Origin: Chitinophagales bacterium | GTDB lineage: Bacteria > Bacteroidota > Bacteroidia > Chitinophagales > JADJOU01 | Direction: 5' to 3' | Assembly (NCBI GenBank): GCA_030832185.1 | Contig: JAURJQ010000007.1 | Coordinates: 1 to 36,943 of the forward strand | DNA length: 36,943 nucleotides | In this document: piece after piece, positions 32,471-36,943 of the stretch | How positions within the stretch are numbered: position 1 is the stretch's first letter | Layout of the letters: every line of letters begins with the position of its first letter | Program-made: the position numbers and the translations under genes | Notes under the pieces: generated by a model | The model's database searches: none | What the model saw: the letters and a program-made list of their open reading frames with translations, nothing else | Told to the model about the DNA's origin: nothing

Positions 32471-32999
32471 TTGATTCCCTATAGTCCAATCCTGCATACA
32501 CTTTTATATCCTTTAGTATACGTTTTTAATTATTTTAACTATTATTAACGGTGGGGGCAAATTTAAACTATATTTGTGATAGAAAATTACAGCGGGGTTA
32601 AAAGATAAATTTTCTAAAAAAATACAAGACATATACTCTATTAAAACCAAAATGACAAGCTATTTAATCTCTTTAATCAATTTCTATCTAGTTCTATTTA
32701 AGGATTTGAGAGCATATAGCATCATCAAGCCACTAAACATAAATAAAATAACCATAGGTAAGCCTCGCTCGGGAAAAGTGGACTTATCCTATGGCTCTTC
32801 ACACATTATACAGATGCCTATAAGGTATCCCACAGGCTTTGTGTAATGAATTATGGTGGCGAAACTAGATAAAATTTCGGTAATCAGTCTTAAATTGTTT
32901 AAATTTACGCTGGGTTTTATCTAAGTGACCACCCACCAGTATTGAAGTTGCCTCAAAGAATTATTAAACCAATTTTTACTTCAATCTAAATTTTTTAAA
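32471..32999. other. Intergenic region between radA and the small secreted protein
   Basis: About 529 bp with no gene I can support. A 64-codon ORF at 32652-32846 opens with ATG after a TATATTTG box (32569-32576). Its sequence (MTSYLISLINFYLVLF...) shows no recognisable motif, and its 3' part overlaps the inverted repeat at 32752-32794, so it may be chance. The region also has the decamer CGGGGTTAAA (32593-32602), shared with 20208-20217. Confidence 0.5.
32752..32794. repeat. Imperfect inverted repeat with 11-12 bp arms
   Basis: CCATAGGTAAG at 32752-32762 pairs with CTTATCCTATGG at 32783-32794 with a single bulged base, across a 20-nt loop. No U-run follows. It could be an RNA hairpin or a remnant of a mobile element. 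Confidence 0.45.
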
Positions 33000-33389
33000 A
33001 TGAAAAAATTATTATTATTTATATCTTTATTTATCTTTGGGAACACGATAGGTCAGACCCTAACTGTTATTAACAATACGTCTAATACTATTGCTTTTGA
33101 TTTTTGGGCAATGGATAATGCTACCTGTATAGCTTCAGCTACACAGAGTGTATTTCCGAGCCTTGGTCCATTATCCACAGCAGGACCTTATACCTTGCCA
33201 ACTGGAGATACTGAATGGGTTTCAGCCAAAGGAACATCTGGAGGAGTATCGCACACTGTCCTAGTAACTGCATTGTCGAGTTGTATGCCTAATCCTAATT
33301 TATCCGCTGCTTGCGGATTCCCTTCTGCTTGCACAGTTACGTGGACTGAAGATCCTATAACACGAGATGTAATTGTAGAATTTTTCTAA
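33000..33389 (+). CDS. Small secreted protein of unknown function
   Basis: A 129-residue protein with signal peptide MKKLLLFISLFIFGNTIGQ. The mature part opens LTVINNTSNTIAFDFWAMDNATC and is rich in Ser, Thr, Gly and Pro, with five cysteines that could pair (CIA, CMPN, CGF, CTV). The pattern suggests a small beta-sandwich, but no family is recognised. It starts 32 nt before the large surface-protein gene on the same strand, so a shared transcript is possible. Confidence 0.68.
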   Translation: MKKLLLFISLFIFGNTIGQTLTVINNTSNTIAFDFWAMDNATCIASATQSVFPSLGPLSTAGPYTLPTGDTEWVSAKGTSGGVSHTVLVTALSSCMPNPNLSAACGFPSACTVTWTEDPITRDVIVEFF

Positions 33390-33420
33390 ATTATATTTTT
33401 ATGCTAATGTCTTCTTTAAA

Positions 33421-36400
33421 ATGAACCACTATACTGTATTTATATTCTTTTTACTATATGCTAGTAGTCTATTTAGCAGGAATATTTTAAATACAAGTTT
33501 ATCGAACAGTAGTGTTCTATTTGAAGAAAACTGTGGGCAAATCAAATACCCTGACGATATGCCGGCTACTGAAGTCAAATATGTTTTCAAACAAGGAAAT
33601 CTCAAGATTTTCTTATTAAAGACTGGACTGGCTTATCAATTAGAAAAATACGAACAAGATACAAATCAACTAAACTTACTTCCCGAAATCCATCCCGATA
33701 GCTATCGGGATTCGGGAAGTTTTTCTACCTACCGCATAGATATGGAGCTAGTCGGTGCCAATCCCCATGCAGAAATCATAGCCGAAGGCAAAAGCCAAGA
33801 CTATACCAACTATTATCAACCTGACTTAATACAAACACATTCCTACCAAAAAATAATCTATAAAAACATCTACCCTGGTATCGACTGGGTTATCTACCTA
33901 GCCAAAGATATAGAAACGGAAGAACCCACAAACGACAATTCAACATTAAAAATTAATCATTCAAAATTATTCAAATACGACTTCATCGTCCACCCCGGCG
34001 CTGATCCTGCTCTAATCAAACTCAAATACAAAAACGCTGAACAAATCTACCTAGACCATTTTGGCAACCTTATTCTTCGAAACCGATTAGGAGATATAAG
34101 AGAAAATGCACCCGAAGTATTTCAAAATCAAAAGAAACTAACCGCCAACTATCTGCTCAGAGACAGTATAGTCAGCTTTCAGATAAAAAACTATAATAAA
34201 GCAGAAAACCTCATCATAGACCCAAAGCTCGAATGGAGTACCTATTATGGTGGTTCAGGAATAGAAAACGCCTATGGGACTCTGATAGATAGCAATGGCG
34301 ATTCATATCTATACGGCTCTACGACATCATCTACAGGTATAGCCTATAATGGATTTCAAAACAACTATAATTTTAATTTGACAATAAACAAATTTAATGG
34401 ATTACTTGTCAAATTTAATTCTCAAGGAAATCGCATCTGGGCTACCTACTATGGAACTGGGTTATATTTTGATTGTGCGACTATCGATTTTAATCAAAAT
34501 TTAATTTTATGCGGTGAAACTTGGATTAACAATCCTTCCATTGCCTTTAATGGCCATCAAAGTGCGCATGCTGGTCAGATCGATGGTTTTATCGTAAAAT
34601 TTGACTCCAGCGGCAGTCGTTTATGGGCGACCTATTATGGTGGATCTGGAGATGAAAATATATCAGATATACAAGTCGATAGCGGAAATGCTATTATTTT
34701 CTGCGGTAGCACCAATAGCAATCATAATATAGCTATTAATGGATATAGAGATAGTTTTTATACTAAAACTAATGCATCAGGACCAATTATACATAATACC
34801 TTTTTAGTTAAGCTCAATTCTTCAGGAGTGAGACAATGGGGCACATATTATGGGCTTGGATATGGTGGAGCCAATATTATAGTAGACTCCAATGATCAGA
34901 TATATTTAAATAATTTAATAAACCCTGTAGATACATCCTATTTATTCACTTCAAACTATTCGATAAATACTCCAGGTCCATTTTTAATGTATCTAGCTAA
35001 ATTTCGTTCGAATGGCACTAGAGTTTTTGGTAAATCCATCGGGCAAAATTTTGCATTTAACGGTGGAGCGTTTAAATTTCATAAAAACGATAGTTCATTA
35101 TATCTAATTTCAGCTTATAATGGTGTTTCAAACCTTCAACCAATCTTGTCCACTGGGTTCAAAATGACTGTATCAGCAGATGATTTGATTATAATAAAAA
35201 TGGATAAGTATGGAAATACAAGATGGGAGAGCTATTGTGGGGGAAATTTTAATGATAGGGATCCAACTATGGCCTTTGATAAACGGAATAATATCTATAT
35301 AGGAGGCACGACCACCTCTACCGCGGGTATTTATCATAAGGGGCTAGATAGCACTCTGTCGGGGTCTAATGATCTATTTGTAACAAAAGTATCACATTTA
35401 GGGACCGTCATTTGGTCTAGTTATTTTGGAGGTAATACATTTGAAGAACATCCTGATTTACAGATAGATAAAATGAATAACTTATATATATCAGGCTATA
35501 CCGGATCAAACTCTGGCATTAGCTACCTAGGTCATCAAAATAATCACAATGGGGGAAATTTTGACGCTTTCCTTATGAAAATTTCTTGTAATCGATATGA
35601 TACTATCCGAGACACCATCTGCCGTGGGGATACGCTGCTTTATAGATCTAAAAAATACTCCCAAGCAGGCTTCTACACTGATTCTTTACTCACCTGGGAC
35701 ATTTGCGACAGTTTGATTACCCTCCACCTCACCGTGCTCAGAAAAGATACGACCTATCTCTACGATACTATCTGTTCAGGTACTAGCTATGTCTGGAATG
35801 GAGTGAATAGAACCACTAGTGGAGTCTACCGAGATACACTTGTAAATAATGTAGGATGTGATAGTTTTTTGATTCTGAATCTTCTCGTAAAGCGAACGGA
35901 CTCGGTGCAGGTCTATGATACGCTATGCAATAATGTGCCTAAGACCTTCAATGGTCAAAACCTCACGATGGCAGGGGTTTATCGAGATACGTTTATGAAT
36001 GCAGTGGGCTGCGATAGTCATATTTTCTATCATTTTATCCCTAAGCCTATTTATGAAACACCTCTCAGCAGAGCTATCTGTGCGAATGATAGCAGTCTTT
36101 TTGGTGGCAAGTATAGAAAGTTAGCAGGTGTTTACTTTGATACCTTAAAAACAATACGAAACTGTGATAGTGCGCTGAAACTAACGCTGACCATAAACCC
36201 ACTCGACACGAATAGACAGACACAGGCTATCTGTAGAGGGAAGTCTTATAATTTCTACAGTCAAGTTTTGACGAGCCAAGGGACTTATAGCCACAAATTC
36301 ACGAATAGAAATGGTTGTGATAGCACCATTTTATTGACCTTGTCTGTTATCGATAGTTCGACCTATAGCTTTAATAGAATGCTGTGCAGTGGTCAGTCTT

Positions 36401-36943
36401 TTCCGTTTAATAATCAAAACCTAACTCAAGCAGGCGTGTATCGAGATACGTTTATCAATCACATAGGTTGTGATAGTTTTGTGACTTTAAATCTCAGTTT
36501 CGGTCTGGTGCTTTATGATACACTTCGTCAGACAGTCTGCGTTGGACAATCTTTTAGAGGCTATTCCAGCCCTGGCACTTATTATGAAACCTATAAATCG
36601 AACCAAGGTTGCGATAGTATTTTGACTATATATCTCAAACATTTACCTGCTACGCAATATAAAACCATTTCACACAACAAATGCGGAGCTTTCCGCTACG
36701 GCAGCAGCACCTATACCCAGAGTGATAGCTTTACGGAAACGATTAAAAACTCTCTTAACTGCGATAGTATTGTGACGAAGCACCTAGTCACTATCACTAA
36801 GCCTAATCCAATGGTCTTAGAGCCTAAGTCTATTCCATTCTGCGAAGAAATTCTGCATAGAAACCAAGCCAAGACACAGAGCTTCTTTACTCAAGATACG
36901 GTAAAAAGTGCAGAGTTTCCCTACTGTGATAGTCTCTATCAGC
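33421..36943 (+). CDS. Large surface protein with DUF7948-like domain, SBBP-type repeats and CDS-motif repeats (3' end missing)
   Basis: The frame stays open from ATG 33421 to the window end (1174 codons, no stop). Four zones are visible. Residues 1-20 are a signal peptide. Residues about 30-265 start with the FEENCGQIKYP motif and contain IIYKNIYPGIDWVIYLAKD, matching the DUF7948 N-terminal domain. Residues about 270-720 are propeller-type repeats with recurring LWATYYGGSGDEN and GFIVKFDSSGSRLW motifs (SBBP-like). Residues about 727-1174 are about nine units of roughly 50 residues, each with a C.G.S, an A/S-GxYxDT and a GCDS motif. Such proteins in Bacteroidota usually end in a gliding-motility-associated or T9SS sorting domain, which would lie outside the window. 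Cell-surface or adhesion function is inferred. A palindromic element lies within residues 86-100. Confidence 0.88.
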   Translation, partial: MNHYTVFIFFLLYASSLFSRNILNTSLSNSSVLFEENCGQIKYPDDMPATEVKYVFKQGNLKIFLLKTGLAYQLEKYEQDTNQLNLLPEIHPDSYRDSGSFSTYRIDMELVGANPHAEIIAEGKSQDYTNYYQPDLIQTHSYQKIIYKNIYPGIDWVIYLAKDIETEEPTNDNSTLKINHSKLFKYDFIVHPGADPALIKLKYKNAEQIYLDHFGNLILRNRLGDIRENAPEVFQNQKKLTANYLLRDSIVSFQIKNYNKAENLIIDPKLEWSTYYGGSGIENAYGTLIDSNGDSYLYGSTTSSTGIAYNGFQNNYNFNLTINKFNGLLVKFNSQGNRIWATYYGTGLYFDCATIDFNQNLILCGETWINNPSIAFNGHQSAHAGQIDGFIVKFDSSGSRLWATYYGGSGDENISDIQVDSGNAIIFCGSTNSNHNIAINGYRDSFYTKTNASGPIIHNTFLVKLNSSGVRQWGTYYGLGYGGANIIVDSNDQIYLNNLINPVDTSYLFTSNYSINTPGPFLMYLAKFRSNGTRVFGKSIGQNFAFNGGAFKFHKNDSSLYLISAYNGVSNLQPILSTGFKMTVSADDLIIIKMDKYGNTRWESYCGGNFNDRDPTMAFDKRNNIYIGGTTTSTAGIYHKGLDSTLSGSNDLFVTKVSHLGTVIWSSYFGGNTFEEHPDLQIDKMNNLYISGYTGSNSGISYLGHQNNHNGGNFDAFLMKISCNRYDTIRDTICRGDTLLYRSKKYSQAGFYTDSLLTWDICDSLITLHLTVLRKDTTYLYDTICSGTSYVWNGVNRTTSGVYRDTLVNNVGCDSFLILNLLVKRTDSVQVYDTLCNNVPKTFNGQNLTMAGVYRDTFMNAVGCDSHIFYHFIPKPIYETPLSRAICANDSSLFGGKYRKLAGVYFDTLKTIRNCDSALKLTLTINPLDTNRQTQAICRGKSYNFYSQVLTSQGTYSHKFTNRNGCDSTILLTLSVIDSSTYSFNRMLCSGQSFPFNNQNLTQAGVYRDTFINHIGCDSFVTLNLSFGLVLYDTLRQTVCVGQSFRGYSSPGTYYETYKSNQGCDSILTIYLKHLPATQYKTISHNKCGAFRYGSSTYTQSDSFTETIKNSLNCDSIVTKHLVTITKPNPMVLEPKSIPFCEEILHRNQAKTQSFFTQDTVKSAEFPYCDSLYQ
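33678..33720. repeat. 43-bp two-tier palindrome inside the surface-protein gene
   Basis: Outer arms ACTTCCCGA (33678-33686) and TCGGGAAGT (33712-33720) pair perfectly. The inner 20-bp perfect palindrome is built from ATCCCGATA, GC and TATCGGGAT (33692-33711). A 5-nt bulge (33687-33691) separates the arms on the left side only. It is read in frame as about residues 86-100 of the surface protein. Confidence 0.75.
35980..36455 (+). repeat. Duplicated DNA within the CDS-motif repeats
   Basis: The 17-mer TATCGAGATACGTTTAT occurs at 35980-35996 and again at 36439-36455. It lies in matching places of two repeat units, and the flanking bases are also alike (a TCAAAACCT stretch, then GCAGG.GT.TA). 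The two units are more alike than their neighbours, suggesting copying between non-adjacent units. Confidence 0.55.

Noticed and set aside
32652-32846. 64-codon ORF after a TATATTTG box
   Set aside because: The encoded sequence shows no motif, codon use is not convincing, and it overlaps an inverted repeat. Listed within the gap description instead of as a gene.
1-36943. CRISPR array, tRNA, rRNA, integrase, transposase or restriction system
   Set aside because: Both strands were read for regularly spaced repeats, tRNA-like cloverleaf ends and mobile-element or defence protein motifs; none could be supported.

Overview
The window is a chromosomal segment of a low-GC member of the Bacteroidota. 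Several features point there: recurrent TAnnTTTG -7 promoter boxes, AT-rich leaders without Shine-Dalgarno sequences, a gliding-motility lipoprotein (GldH), a type IX secretion (T9SS) C-terminal sorting domain, an acpP-fabF pair, split accA and accD loci, and a large adhesin-like protein with a DUF7948-like N-terminus and beta-propeller repeats. The genus cannot be told from the sequence alone. No rRNA, tRNA, CRISPR array, integrase or complete insertion sequence was seen. Most of the window is ordinary housekeeping DNA.

Layout. 1-7.6 kb: a truncated secreted protein, thymidine kinase, an acidic hypothetical protein, thioredoxin reductase, an Smr-domain protein, a DUF4340 protein, MtaB (tRNA methylthiotransferase), a DUF389-like membrane protein and RsmG. 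7.6-11 kb: acpP-fabF ending at a clear terminator, converging on pyrG. 11-17 kb: a lipoprotein and a RidA protein with an unusual hydrophobic N-terminus, then a tight cluster holB-ricT-gldH-lipoprotein-ECF sigma, followed by an anti-sigma-like membrane protein and a small secreted protein. 17-24.3 kb: a membrane-anchored metallophosphoesterase, an M1 aminopeptidase, accD, a thioredoxin-like protein, rlmN, a Fur-family regulator and a T9SS cargo protein. 24.4-30.6 kb, all on the minus strand: accA-DUF6913-dapA, etfB-etfA, a YebC-family regulator, a lipoprotein and a previously uncalled 39-residue lipoprotein. 31-37 kb: radA behind an AT-rich, repeat-bearing leader, a small secreted protein, and a surface protein cut by the window end.

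How the genes fit together. Fatty-acid synthesis is represented by acpP, fabF, accA and accD at three separate loci. Translation and RNA modification appear as rsmG, mtaB and rlmN, and DNA metabolism as tdk, pyrG, holB and radA. Envelope and gliding functions (gldH, several lipoproteins, T9SS cargo) lie beside an ECF sigma / anti-sigma / secreted-protein set that looks like an envelope-stress circuit.

The most notable non-gene signals are a 43-bp two-tier palindrome read in frame inside the large surface protein, a related palindrome upstream of accD, a cluster of ACATAG words plus an 18-bp operator-like palindrome upstream of radA, and overlapping divergent promoters between rsmG and acpP. 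No clearly new multi-gene system was found.
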